Assembly: GCF_001435095.1 (NCBI RefSeq)
Contig: NZ_AZFC01000013.1
Span: forward strand, 1-62,608
Length of the DNA stretch: 62,608 bases
Source: Levilactobacillus spicheri DSM 15429
Lineage (GTDB): Bacteria; Bacillota; Bacilli; Lactobacillales; Lactobacillaceae
Reading direction: 5' to 3'
Numbering within the stretch: position 1 is the first letter of the stretch; each line of letters begins with the position of its first letter. Under the pieces are notes generated by a model. That model saw only the letters and a program-made list of their open reading frames with translations, was not told where the DNA came from and did not search any database. The position numbers and the translations under genes were made by a program. Shown in pieces: positions 55,241 through 62,608 of this stretch.

Positions 55241-55804
55241 ATGGCAATCGAGGTTGGAGCTAAAGTTTCCGGAAAGGTCTCTGGAATCACGAACTTTGGC
55301 GCATTTGTTGATTTAGGTGACCACAAGACCGGGTTGGTCCACATTAGTGAAATTTCTGACGGGTACGTGAAGGACATTCACGACGTGTTATCCGTGGGGG
55401 ATGAAGTGACGGTCAAGGTATTGACCGTTGGTGATGACGGTAAGATTGGGTTGTCGATTCGTAAGGCACAGGATCATCCGGCTGGCGATAACGCCCATCG
55501 GCCGCATCATTCCGATCACCGCGAGCACAACGATCACCGCGGCAACAACGACCATCGTGGGGGCAACTTCCACGGTGGCGACCGCGGCGGTGAGCACGGC
55601 CATGGTGGCCGGCGGTTCGACAATAACGGGCCCCGGGCCCACCATGGTTCGGCGAACGGGCGCTTCTCGAGTCATCACTCGAACCATAAAGAGAATTTTG
55701 ACGACATGATGTCCGGCTTCCTGAAGCAAAGCGAAGAACGTTTAACGACGATCAAGCGCAATACGGAAGGTAAGCGTGGCGGCCGTGGCGGTCGTCGGAG
55801 CTAA
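55241..55804 (+). CDS. S1-domain RNA-binding protein (YabR-like)
   Basis: A 187-aa protein. The S1 domain is about 1-72 (GAKVSGKVSGITNFGAFVDL onwards, then VHISEISDGYV). A His/Asn/Gly-rich low-complexity part follows (about 85-150), and a basic tail RGGRGGRR ends it. The length of the His-rich part is unusual for the family. AAGGAGG is at 55221; the ATG at 55241 or the TTG at 55235, two codons earlier and better spaced, could be the start. Extended -10 TGT-TATACT at 55198-55206. Confidence 0.87.
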   Translation: MAIEVGAKVSGKVSGITNFGAFVDLGDHKTGLVHISEISDGYVKDIHDVLSVGDEVTVKVLTVGDDGKIGLSIRKAQDHPAGDNAHRPHHSDHREHNDHRGNNDHRGGNFHGGDRGGEHGHGGRRFDNNGPRAHHGSANGRFSSHHSNHKENFDDMMSGFLKQSEERLTTIKRNTEGKRGGRGGRRS

Positions 55805-55887
55805 GACCGGATACTGAAAAGCAACACAGGACCGCACATCGTTGCGGCCCTTTTTGTTATCACGGCAACGAAAGGCGGGCAAACAAC

Positions 55888-57279
55888 ATGGACTTGGAAC
55901 GGGCGTTTCGGCAGAATTGGCGGCAGCACGGCTGGGCCACGACCGGGCAACCGGGGCTGGTGGCCGTTTCCACGGGCGTCGACTCGATGGTCCTGTTGGC
56001 CCTGCTGCTGGCCTTGCCGGCAACGGAGCGGCCAGACCTGACCGTGGTCCACGTGAACCACCACCTGCGCGCGCAGAGTCAGACCGAAGCGGCCTTTTTA
56101 AAGCGGTGGTGTGCGGCCCGGCACGTGCCGCTGGTCGTGCGCGACTGGCCGGTCGCCCAACACCCGACCACGGGCGTGGAGGCGGCGGCTCGGGACTTTC
56201 GCTACCGGTTCTTTGAAGAGCAGCTGCAGCAACGCGGGGCGGCCTGGGTCGCGACCGCGCATCAGGCCGATGAGCAGGCGGAGACGATTTTGTTGAAGCT
56301 CTTGCGGGGCGGTGACCTGGGACAGCTCCGGGGGATGGCTGCCAGCCGGCCCCTGGGTCCCGGGGAGGTCCGCCACCCGTTGCTGCCGTTTACCAAGGCG
56401 CAATTACGGGCGTACGCCCGGCAGCACGCGCTGCCCTGGTACGAGGACGCCACGAATCAGGACCTGGTCGCCCGGCGGAACCGCATCCGTCACCAGATCT
56501 TGCCTCAGCTCCAAGCGGAGAACCCGCAGGTGGTGGCCCACCTGCAGGCGTACGCGGCGCAGCTGACCGCGACCCTGGCCGTGGCCGACCGGACGTTGGA
56601 CCGGGAATTGACGGCCATCGTCAGTCATGAGCAGCCGCTGACCGGACGAGTCGCGCCGCTACTGGCCTATCCGTTGGCTGAGCAGCGGCTCTTATTGGCG
56701 CGGCTGATCAAGCGGGTGGCTCCCGAGCGCTCGACGGCGCAGGCGACCCTGGATCAGTGCCTGACCCTGTTGACGAACCCCCAACGACCGACGGGGCAAG
56801 TCGTTTTTGGAAGGGGTTGGGTGTTCGAAAAGCGTTACCGGACATTTCTGGTCTGGCAACCAGAAAAATTCGGGGAAAATCCGCCGGCCCGTTTTAATTT
56901 TATGGTAGTATTAAACCAATGGCAGCCGGTTGGTAACGGCCGGTTGCTCGGTGTCTTTGAAGCTCAGACGTCACCGACCCTGCCGGCCGCGCAGACGGTC
57001 ACCCTCAGTGCAGCCCAGCTGCCCTTGACGGTGCGACCGTGGCGGCCAACGGATCGGTTACGTCTGGCGGATGGCCACCATCAGACGGTGCGCCGAGCGT
57101 TGATCAACGCCAAGGTGCCGCAGTCCTCCCGTTCCCAGGTGCCGGTATTGGTCACGGCGCAGGGGACGGTGCTCGCGGCCCTGGGTGTGAAGTGGGCGGT
57201 CTGGCCGCACCGGGAAAATGCCACAACATATCATATTGGATACCAACCTGAATCGGTGAAAGGGGAACAGCATGAATAA
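55888..57279 (+). CDS. tilS: tRNA(Ile)-lysidine synthetase
   Basis: A 463-aa enzyme that changes C34 of tRNA-Ile(CAU) to lysidine, so AUA is read as Ile. The PP-loop is AVSTGVDSM (STGVDS rather than SGGVDS). HVNHHLR and [14 protein letters not shown] are conserved. The C-terminal domain carries [10 protein letters not shown]. The gene overlaps hpt by 8 bp, the usual tilS-hpt-ftsH order. The start is an ATG after GGCGGG. Confidence 0.93.
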   Translation: MDLERAFRQNWRQHGWATTGQPGLVAVSTGVDSMVLLALLLALPATERPDLTVVHVNHHLRAQSQTEAAFLKRWCAARHVPLVVRDWPVAQHPTTGVEAAARDFRYRFFEEQLQQRGAAWVATAHQADEQAETILLKLLRGGDLGQLRGMAASRPLGPGEVRHPLLPFTKAQLRAYARQHALPWYEDATNQDLVARRNRIRHQILPQLQAENPQVVAHLQAYAAQLTATLAVADRTLDRELTAIVSHEQPLTGRVAPLLAYPLAEQRLLLARLIKRVAPERSTAQATLDQCLTLLTNPQRPTGQVVFGRGWVFEKRYRTFLVWQPEKFGENPPARFNFMVVLNQWQPVGNGRLLGVFEAQTSPTLPAAQTVTLSAAQLPLTVRPWRPTDRLRLADGHHQTVRRALINAKVPQSSRSQVPVLVTAQGTVLAALGVKWAVWPHRENATTYHIGYQPESVKGEQHE

Positions 57280-57814
57280 CGATATTGAAAAGGTCCTATA
57301 CAGTGAGGAAGACATTGCCGCAGCCTGCAAACGACTGGGGACGCAACTCGCAGAGGATTACCACGACAAAACGCCGCTGATCATCTGCGTCTTGAAGGGG
57401 GCCATCCTGTTCATGACCGACGTGATCCGCGACATGGACATCTACGCGGAGATCGACTTTATCGACGTCTCCAGTTATCACGGTGGCACGGCTTCGACGG
57501 GCACGATTACCTTATTGAAGGATTTGGACACGGACGTGGCGGGTCGCGACATTTTGTTAGTTGAAGACATTATCGACACCGGCCGGACGTTGAAGTACCT
57601 GGAAGACCTGTTACGCGACCGGAAAGCCAACTCCATCAAGGTCTGCACGTTGATGGATAAGCCTAGTGGCCGGGTGGTTGAGGCCAAGGCGGACTACGTT
57701 GGCTTTAACGTCCCGAGTGAGTTCGTGGTCGGCTATGGGTTGGACTACGAAGAAAAATATCGGAACCTCCCATACGTCGGGGTTTTGAAGCCGGAAGTCT
57801 ATTCAGATAAATAA
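57272..57814 (+). CDS. hpt: Hypoxanthine-guanine phosphoribosyltransferase
   Basis: A 180-aa purine salvage enzyme. The PRPP motif is [13 protein letters not shown], with the YHGGTAS flexible loop before it and [15 protein letters not shown] near the end. It converts hypoxanthine and guanine with PRPP. It overlaps tilS and precedes ftsH. AAAGGGGAAC supplies the ribosome site. Confidence 0.95.
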   Translation: MNNDIEKVLYSEEDIAAACKRLGTQLAEDYHDKTPLIICVLKGAILFMTDVIRDMDIYAEIDFIDVSSYHGGTASTGTITLLKDLDTDVAGRDILLVEDIIDTGRTLKYLEDLLRDRKANSIKVCTLMDKPSGRVVEAKADYVGFNVPSEFVVGYGLDYEEKYRNLPYVGVLKPEVYSDK

Positions 57815-57925
57815 TTAGTCAACGATAGTCAATTGTGATAACATCTAATTTAGTTAAAGGGCAAAAGCTCTAAATATCGTTTCTAGTCAGTGATAGACTG
57901 GGAACTGTGGGTAAGGAGGCACGAC

Positions 57926-60043
57926 ATGAATAATCGACGAAACGGACTATTCCGCAATAGCCTGTTTTACATTGTGATCTTCTTGTTGATCATCGGTGTA
58001 GTTTACCTATTCAATGGAAACAACACCAGCTCACAATCCCAAGAAATCCAATCGAGTCAGTTCGTCAAAGATCTGAATGCGAATAAGATTAAGAGCTTCT
58101 CCATTCAACCTTCGGGCGGCGTCTACAAGATCACCGGTGAATACCGGAACGCGCAAAAGCGGACCACGAACACCGGCTTCAGTCTCGGCGGCAGTCAAAG
58201 CACCGCAGTGACGAGCTTTAGCACGCAAGTCTTGACGAATAACTCGACGGTTTCCGAGATTGATAAGGTCGCCAAGCAGCACAATGTCAAAATGAACACC
58301 AAAGCGGAAGAGTCAAGCGGGTTCTGGATCAACCTCTTGGTTTACGTCGCACCACTCGTGATTTTCTTCTTCTTCTTCTACATGATGATGGGTCAAGCCG
58401 GCCAAGGCGGCGGCAATGGCCGAGTCATGAACTTTGGGAAGAGCAAGGCCAAGCCGGCGGACAGCAAAGAGAACAAAGTACGGTTCTCCGATGTTGCCGG
58501 TGAGGAAGAGGAAAAGCAGGAACTGGTCGAAGTGGTCGAGTTCTTGAAGAATCCACGCAAATTTGTTTCCCTAGGTGCCCGGATTCCATCCGGGGTCTTG
58601 CTGGAGGGCCCGCCAGGAACTGGTAAAACGTTACTGGCGAAGGCCGTTGCTGGTGAAGCCGGCGTTCCATTCTTCTCGATTTCTGGTTCAGATTTCGTGG
58701 AAATGTTTGTCGGTGTCGGGGCCAGTCGTGTCCGGGATCTCTTTGAACAGGCCAAGAAGGCCGCACCATCGATCATCTTTATCGATGAAATTGATGCGGT
58801 TGGTCGTCAACGGGGTGCCGGCATGGGCGGTGGCCACGATGAACGTGAACAAACGTTGAACCAATTGCTGGTTGAAATGGACGGGTTTACCGGAAGCGAA
58901 GGGGTCATCGTGATGGCCGCGACCAACCGGTCCGATGTCCTGGATCCCGCGCTGTTACGGCCGGGTCGGTTTGACCGGAAGATTCTGGTCGGCCGTCCGG
59001 ACGTAAAGGGTCGGGAAGCCATCCTGAAGGTTCACGCCAAGAACAAGCCATTAGCGAATGACGTTGATTTGAAGGAAATTGCCAAGCAGACTCCCGGTTT
59101 TGTCGGGGCCGACTTGGAAAACCTCTTGAACGAAGCAGCCTTATTGGCGGCACGGCGGAATAAGACGCAGGTCGACGCTTCTGATCTGGATGAAGCCGAA
59201 GACCGGGTCATTGCCGGACCAGCCAAGAAGGACCGCGTGGTCAGTCCCCAAGAACGCAAGACGGTGGCTTACCACGAAGCCGGCCATACCATCGTGGGCT
59301 TAGTCCTGAACGATGCACGGGTCGTGCACAAGGTCACGATCGTTCCGCGGGGTCGTGCTGGCGGGTACGCCATCATGCTGCCACGGGAAGACCAGATGCT
59401 GATGTCCAAGAAGGATGCCATGGAACAGATTGCCGGGTTAATGGGTGGTCGGACGGCCGAAGAATTGATTTTCCATTCCGAATCGTCCGGTGCTTCCAAT
59501 GACTTCGAGCAAGCCACGCAGATTGCGCGGGCCATGGTGACCCAGTACGGGATGAGCGACGCCGTTGGGACGGTCGCGTTGGAAAGCTCCGGTGGCCAGC
59601 CATTCGCTGGTGCCGGCTACTACAACCAACCGGCTTACTCCGAACACACGTCGAATCTGATTGACAGTGAAGTCCGGCGGATTATCAATGAAGCCCACGA
59701 CACTGCCCGGAAGATCCTGGAAGAGCACAAAGCAGAACACAAGATTATTGCGGAAGCCTTACTGAAATACGAAACGCTGGACGAAAAGCAGATTCTCAGC
59801 CTGTTTAACACGGGGAAGATGCCGGAAAAGGACAGCAACGACGAATTTCCAAGTGAGAAGGCTGCCACGTTTGAAGAATCGAAACGCGAACTTGAACGCC
59901 GGGAAGCGGCCCGCCATGCTTCGACTGAAGCTAAGCTGGCATCTTCCGCGGCCAGCGACGCGAACGAAAATGCCGATCAGGCTAGTTCCGCTGCTAGTTC
60001 GGCCGCCGATGATCCACACGATGACGACCATTCTGCCGACTAA
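57926..60043 (+). CDS. ftsH: ATP-dependent zinc metalloprotease FtsH
   Basis: A 705-aa membrane AAA+ protease. Two helices (about 11-29 and 133-155) flank an external domain. AAA domain: Walker A GPPGTGKT, Walker [13 protein letters not shown] region [17 protein letters not shown]. Zinc site HEAGH with a later Asp/Glu ligand. The C-terminal tail (about 625-705) is long and rich in Asp, Ala and Ser. The ATG at 57926 has AAGGAGG. It degrades membrane and regulatory proteins. Confidence 0.96.
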   Translation: MNNRRNGLFRNSLFYIVIFLLIIGVVYLFNGNNTSSQSQEIQSSQFVKDLNANKIKSFSIQPSGGVYKITGEYRNAQKRTTNTGFSLGGSQSTAVTSFSTQVLTNNSTVSEIDKVAKQHNVKMNTKAEESSGFWINLLVYVAPLVIFFFFFYMMMGQAGQGGGNGRVMNFGKSKAKPADSKENKVRFSDVAGEEEEKQELVEVVEFLKNPRKFVSLGARIPSGVLLEGPPGTGKTLLAKAVAGEAGVPFFSISGSDFVEMFVGVGASRVRDLFEQAKKAAPSIIFIDEIDAVGRQRGAGMGGGHDEREQTLNQLLVEMDGFTGSEGVIVMAATNRSDVLDPALLRPGRFDRKILVGRPDVKGREAILKVHAKNKPLANDVDLKEIAKQTPGFVGADLENLLNEAALLAARRNKTQVDASDLDEAEDRVIAGPAKKDRVVSPQERKTVAYHEAGHTIVGLVLNDARVVHKVTIVPRGRAGGYAIMLPREDQMLMSKKDAMEQIAGLMGGRTAEELIFHSESSGASNDFEQATQIARAMVTQYGMSDAVGTVALESSGGQPFAGAGYYNQPAYSEHTSNLIDSEVRRIINEAHDTARKILEEHKAEHKIIAEALLKYETLDEKQILSLFNTGKMPEKDSNDEFPSEKAATFEESKRELERREAARHASTEAKLASSAASDANENADQASSAASSAADDPHDDDHSAD

Positions 60044-60061
60044 CAATGATCGACCAAAGGG

Positions 60062-60088
60062 GTCTGGGACAACCGTCTCAGGCTCTTT
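60062..60088 (+). terminator. Terminator after ftsH
   Basis: GTCTGGGAC (60062-60070) pairs with GTCTCAGGC (60075-60083), then T; the same core as the znuB terminator. Confidence 0.85.
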
Positions 60089-60203
60089 TTGTGCCTTGGA
60101 AAAGGACGGGGGCAAACCGGGCCCCGCAAGCTGCTGGCGCCACGGGCGGCGGGCCAACGGTGGTTGGTTGCAAATTCGGCGGTTTCTGGTATTGTAGGGC
60201 ATG

Positions 60204-60242
60204 GTGAATTTAACGAAGAAACGTGAATTTAACGACTATAAT
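60204..60242 (+). promoter_or_regulatory. hslO promoter with 13-bp direct repeats
   Basis: GTGAATTTAACGA occurs twice (60204-60216 and 60223-60235), 19 bp apart, ending just before -10 TATAAT (60237-60242). They could bind a regulator; they do not match the CtsR box. Confidence 0.55.
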
Positions 60243-60271
60243 GATGCGAAGATGAAAGGAAGTTTACGCGC

Positions 60272-61159
60272 ATGGCAGATTATTTAGTAAAGAGTTTGAT
60301 TGATAACGGGATGTTTCGGGCCTACGTGGTCGACGCAACGGCGACGGTCGCCGAGGCGCAGAAGCGGCACGATACTTGGAACACGGCGACGGCGGCTTTG
60401 GGGCGGACGTTGATTGGGACCATGCTGCTATCGACCTCGTTGTTAAAGGGTGACGAGAAGTTGACGGTCAAGGTCAACGGTCACGGACCCGTGGGGGCTA
60501 TCGTGGCCGACGGAAACGCCGACGGAACGGTCAAGGGGTACCTCCAGTACCCACACACCAGCCTACCGTTGAACACCAAGCATAAGCTGGACGTGAAGAA
60601 GGCCGTGGGGACGGCCGGGATGTTGACGGTCACCAAGGACCAGGGACTGGGCCAACCGTACACGGGCCAGGTCCCACTGGTTTCCGGGGAACTCGGGGAA
60701 GACTTTACCTATTATCTGGCCAAGTCCGAACAGATTCCGAGTGCCGTGGGGGTCTCCGTCTTCGTGGAACCCGACAACTCCGTGAAGGTCGCGGGTGGGT
60801 TCATGGTCCAGGTCATGCCCGGTGCGACCGACGAAGCCATTTCCCGGTTGGAGCAACGCCTGAAGTCGATGCCGATGGTGTCCGAACTATTATTGGCCGG
60901 TCAAACGCCGGAAGACATTTTAAAGCTGCTCTTTAAGGACGAAGAGGTCAAGATTTTACAGAAGATGCCCGTCGCCTTTAAGTGTGACTGCTCGAAGGAC
61001 CGCTTTGCGGCGGCTCTGGCGTCCGTTTCGACGGCTGCTATTCAGGAAATGATCGACGAGGACCACGGGGCCGAAGCGGTCTGCCACTTCTGTGGGAACA
61101 AGTATCACTTCTCCGAAGATGAGCTGCGGGCCATCCAACAAAAGGCGCAGGAGAAGTAG
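60272..61159 (+). CDS. hslO: Redox-activated chaperone Hsp33
   Basis: A 295-aa holdase chaperone switched on by oxidative stress. The C-terminal zinc center is CDC (FKCDCSKDRF) and CHFC (CHFCGNKY), so all four Cys are present. The N-terminal chaperone domain is normal. GAAAGGAAG precedes the ATG. It precedes dusB by 1 nt. This order (ftsH-hslO-dusB) is common in lactobacilli, and a peroxide-making pyruvate oxidase exists in the same genome. Confidence 0.95.
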   Translation: MADYLVKSLIDNGMFRAYVVDATATVAEAQKRHDTWNTATAALGRTLIGTMLLSTSLLKGDEKLTVKVNGHGPVGAIVADGNADGTVKGYLQYPHTSLPLNTKHKLDVKKAVGTAGMLTVTKDQGLGQPYTGQVPLVSGELGEDFTYYLAKSEQIPSAVGVSVFVEPDNSVKVAGGFMVQVMPGATDEAISRLEQRLKSMPMVSELLLAGQTPEDILKLLFKDEEVKILQKMPVAFKCDCSKDRFAAALASVSTAAIQEMIDEDHGAEAVCHFCGNKYHFSEDELRAIQQKAQEK

Positions 61160-61160
61160 G

Positions 61161-62177
61161 ATGGGACAAGCCTGGAAGATTGGTGACGTGACGATTCCGA
61201 ACCGGGTCGTGGTGGCGCCCATGGCGGGGGTGACCAATGTGGCCTTTCGCCTGATCTGTAAGGAGTTCGGTGCGGGCCTGGTGGTCTGTGAGATGATCTC
61301 GGGCCAGGGCATCCATTACCAGAACCAGCGGACCCTCCACATGATGGCGGTCGACCCACGGGAACACCCGATGAGCATTCAAATCTTCGGGGGCACCCAG
61401 GAGACCCTGGTGCAGGCGGCCCAGTACGTGGACCAGCACACCCCGGCCGACATCATCGACATCAACATGGGGTGCCCGGTCAACAAGGTCGTGAACACCG
61501 AGGCCGGGGCAAAGTGGCTCCTGGATCCCCAGAAGGTGCACGACATGGTGGCCGCCGTGGTCGCGGCGGTCGATAAGCCGGTCACCGTGAAGATGCGGAC
61601 CGGTTGGGATGACCGCCACCTGTACGCGGTCGAGAATGCGTTGGCGGCGGAAGCGGCGGGGGCCGCGGCCATTGCGATGCACGGACGGACCCGTAAGCAG
61701 ATGTACCAGGGCCACGCGGACTGGGAGCTGCTCAGCCAGGTGGCACAGCACCTGACGATTCCCTTTATGGGCAACGGTGACGTGCGGACTCCCGAGGACG
61801 CGCGCCGCATGTTGACGGAGGTCGGGGCGGACGCGGTCATGATCGGCCGGGCCGTCATGGGGAACCCCTGGCTGCTAAAACGGGTCAACCACTACCTCGA
61901 TACGGGGGAACTGTTGCCGGAAGCAACGCCGGAACAAAAGATCGGTTGGGCGCAGGAGCATCTGCACCAGTTGTGTGTGGCGAAGGGACCCGAGGAAGGT
62001 CCCCGCGACTTTCGCAATCAGGTGGCCTACTATCTGAAGGGGATTCCCCACGCGGCCCGGACCAAGGTGGCGCTGACGGATGCCACGGATGAGGCGACCA
62101 TGCGGACCCTCTTGGACGATTTCTTGACGAAGTTGACGCAGCGCAGTCGGCGTTCCCCGGTGCAACGCTATCGGTAG
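61161..62177 (+). CDS. dusB: tRNA-dihydrouridine synthase B
   Basis: A 338-aa FMN enzyme that reduces uridine in the tRNA D-loop. TIM barrel: VVAPMAGVTNVAFR, then the catalytic Cys in NMGCPVNK, HGRTRKQMY and GNGDVRTPEDA (FMN phosphate site). The ATG at 61161 follows AGGAG inside the end of hslO; an in-frame upstream start would overlap hslO by 68 bp. A strong terminator follows at 62209. Confidence 0.94.
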   Translation: MGQAWKIGDVTIPNRVVVAPMAGVTNVAFRLICKEFGAGLVVCEMISGQGIHYQNQRTLHMMAVDPREHPMSIQIFGGTQETLVQAAQYVDQHTPADIIDINMGCPVNKVVNTEAGAKWLLDPQKVHDMVAAVVAAVDKPVTVKMRTGWDDRHLYAVENALAAEAAGAAAIAMHGRTRKQMYQGHADWELLSQVAQHLTIPFMGNGDVRTPEDARRMLTEVGADAVMIGRAVMGNPWLLKRVNHYLDTGELLPEATPEQKIGWAQEHLHQLCVAKGPEEGPRDFRNQVAYYLKGIPHAARTKVALTDATDEATMRTLLDDFLTKLTQRSRRSPVQRYR

Positions 62178-62208
62178 GGGCGCAGAACGCCCGAATAGAT
62201 GAAGAACC

Positions 62209-62246
62209 GACGAGTCACGGATGGCCATCCGCGGCTCGTCTTTTTT
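62209..62246 (+). terminator. Terminator after dusB
   Basis: GACGAGTCACGGATGG (62209-62224) pairs with CCATCCGCGGCTCGTC (62225-62240), then six T. Confidence 0.9.
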
Positions 62247-62503
62247 CTGGGGAAAAGTTTTTGGCCTTTTTGACAAGTAGGCCTTGACCTCTTCTCGATA
62301 AATTGATAAGATATTATCTGTTGTCGCGAGGACATCCAAGTGCATAAATAACAATCTTATGAATGTTCATACAGATTTGAAATTTAGCCTTGATGGTTCA
62401 AACAGCAACTGATAGAATGATTTATGTTGTCGATACGACTTCTGTCAACTGAATATCGAAGGAACAATTTGAATAATCATTCAAATTTAACTTCAAAAAG
62501 TTG
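62247..62503. other. AT-rich upstream region of the putative rRNA promoter
   Basis: About 255 nt with no gene supported. The part from about 62400 is very AT-rich with phased A/T tracts and fits an UP-element region of a strong promoter. Confidence 0.5.
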
Positions 62504-62608
62504 TTGACAGGGTTTTGACAACATGCTATACTTTAAAAGTTGTCACGGAGCGATTGCTTCTGATAACTTGGTAGACCTTTGAAAACTGAACATTGTTTCG
62601 ACAAACCA
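62504..62608 (+). promoter_or_regulatory. Putative rRNA operon promoter and leader (cut by the window end)
   Basis: -35 TTGACA (62504-62509), 17-bp spacer, -10 TATACT (62527-62532), an ideal strong promoter. The leader contains CTTTGAAAACTGAAC near 62576-62591, a sequence type found just before 16S rRNA in lactobacilli. The 16S gene itself is beyond the window, so this is an inference. Confidence 0.7.

Overview
This is a chromosomal window from a GC-rich member of the Lactobacillaceae. The evidence is its gene content: fermentative L-lactate dehydrogenase, pyruvate oxidase, RpoE (delta subunit), PurR, WxL/DUF916 surface proteins, an LPQ-type sorting signal, and the order flippase-rqcP-divIC-S1-tilS-hpt-ftsH-hslO-dusB. 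Core genes look clearly GC-rich by eye, with many NNC/NNG codons, which suggests Levilactobacillus-like relatives. The genus is an inference, not shown. Many promoters have an extended -10 (TGn-TATAAT) and a poor -35.

Layout. 1-4.3 kb: membrane-anchored alpha/beta hydrolase, then znuA-znuC-znuB with a Zur-like palindrome. 4.7-6.5 kb: pyruvate oxidase with a candidate cre. 7.5-10.8 kb: purR-glmU-prs. 10.9-11.9 kb: small membrane and secreted proteins. 12.4-15.5 kb (minus): lipL-like transferase, HD phosphohydrolase, HAD phosphatase. 15.6-18.2 kb: ABC-2 exporter with its own TetR regulator and a perfect palindromic operator. 18.5-21.5 kb: ywiB-like gene, rpoE and pyrG, the last behind a CTP-sensing attenuator. 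22.3-26 kb: DUF1643-like protein, murA2, rpmE2, class A sortase. 26.3-29.5 kb: WxL cell-surface cluster. 29.6-36 kb: LMW-PTP, lemA-htpX, unknown protein, murF, cshA. 36.2-39.6 kb: C26 amidotransferase, acpS-alr-mazE-mazF. 40.2-43 kb (minus): AT-richer ABC transporter/XRE island, probably acquired. 43.3-47.2 kb: CBS protein, 39-aa membrane peptide, L,D-transpeptidase, ldh. 47.7-62.2 kb: pth-mfd, then the flippase-to-dusB cluster, ending in what looks like an rRNA promoter and leader that runs off the window.

The most unusual content is between genes. Two families of roughly 140-158 nt structured repeats lie downstream of plus-strand genes. Family A (copies near 6.6, 21.5, 21.8, 39.7, 52.0 kb, with a degenerate one near 12.1 kb) folds as a long closing stem around two compound hairpins. 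Family B (near 7.1, 12.3, 40.0, 52.4 kb) has a long closing stem, an inner stem and two hairpins. In both, paired positions differ between copies by compensatory changes while internal mismatches and loop-side motifs stay the same. This suggests selection on RNA (or single-stranded DNA) structure. In four of five intergenic regions an A copy is followed by a B copy. I did not recognise either family.

Functionally most of the window is housekeeping: zinc uptake, nucleotide supply (PurR, Prs, CTP synthase, Hpt), cell-wall synthesis and anchoring (GlmU, MurA2, MurF, Alr, flippase, sortase, L,D-transpeptidase), RNA and ribosome maintenance (CshA, RqcP, TilS, Pth, DusB, Mfd), proteostasis (FtsH, HtpX, Hsp33) and fermentation (Pox, Ldh). 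All statements come from reading the sequence; no searches were run.
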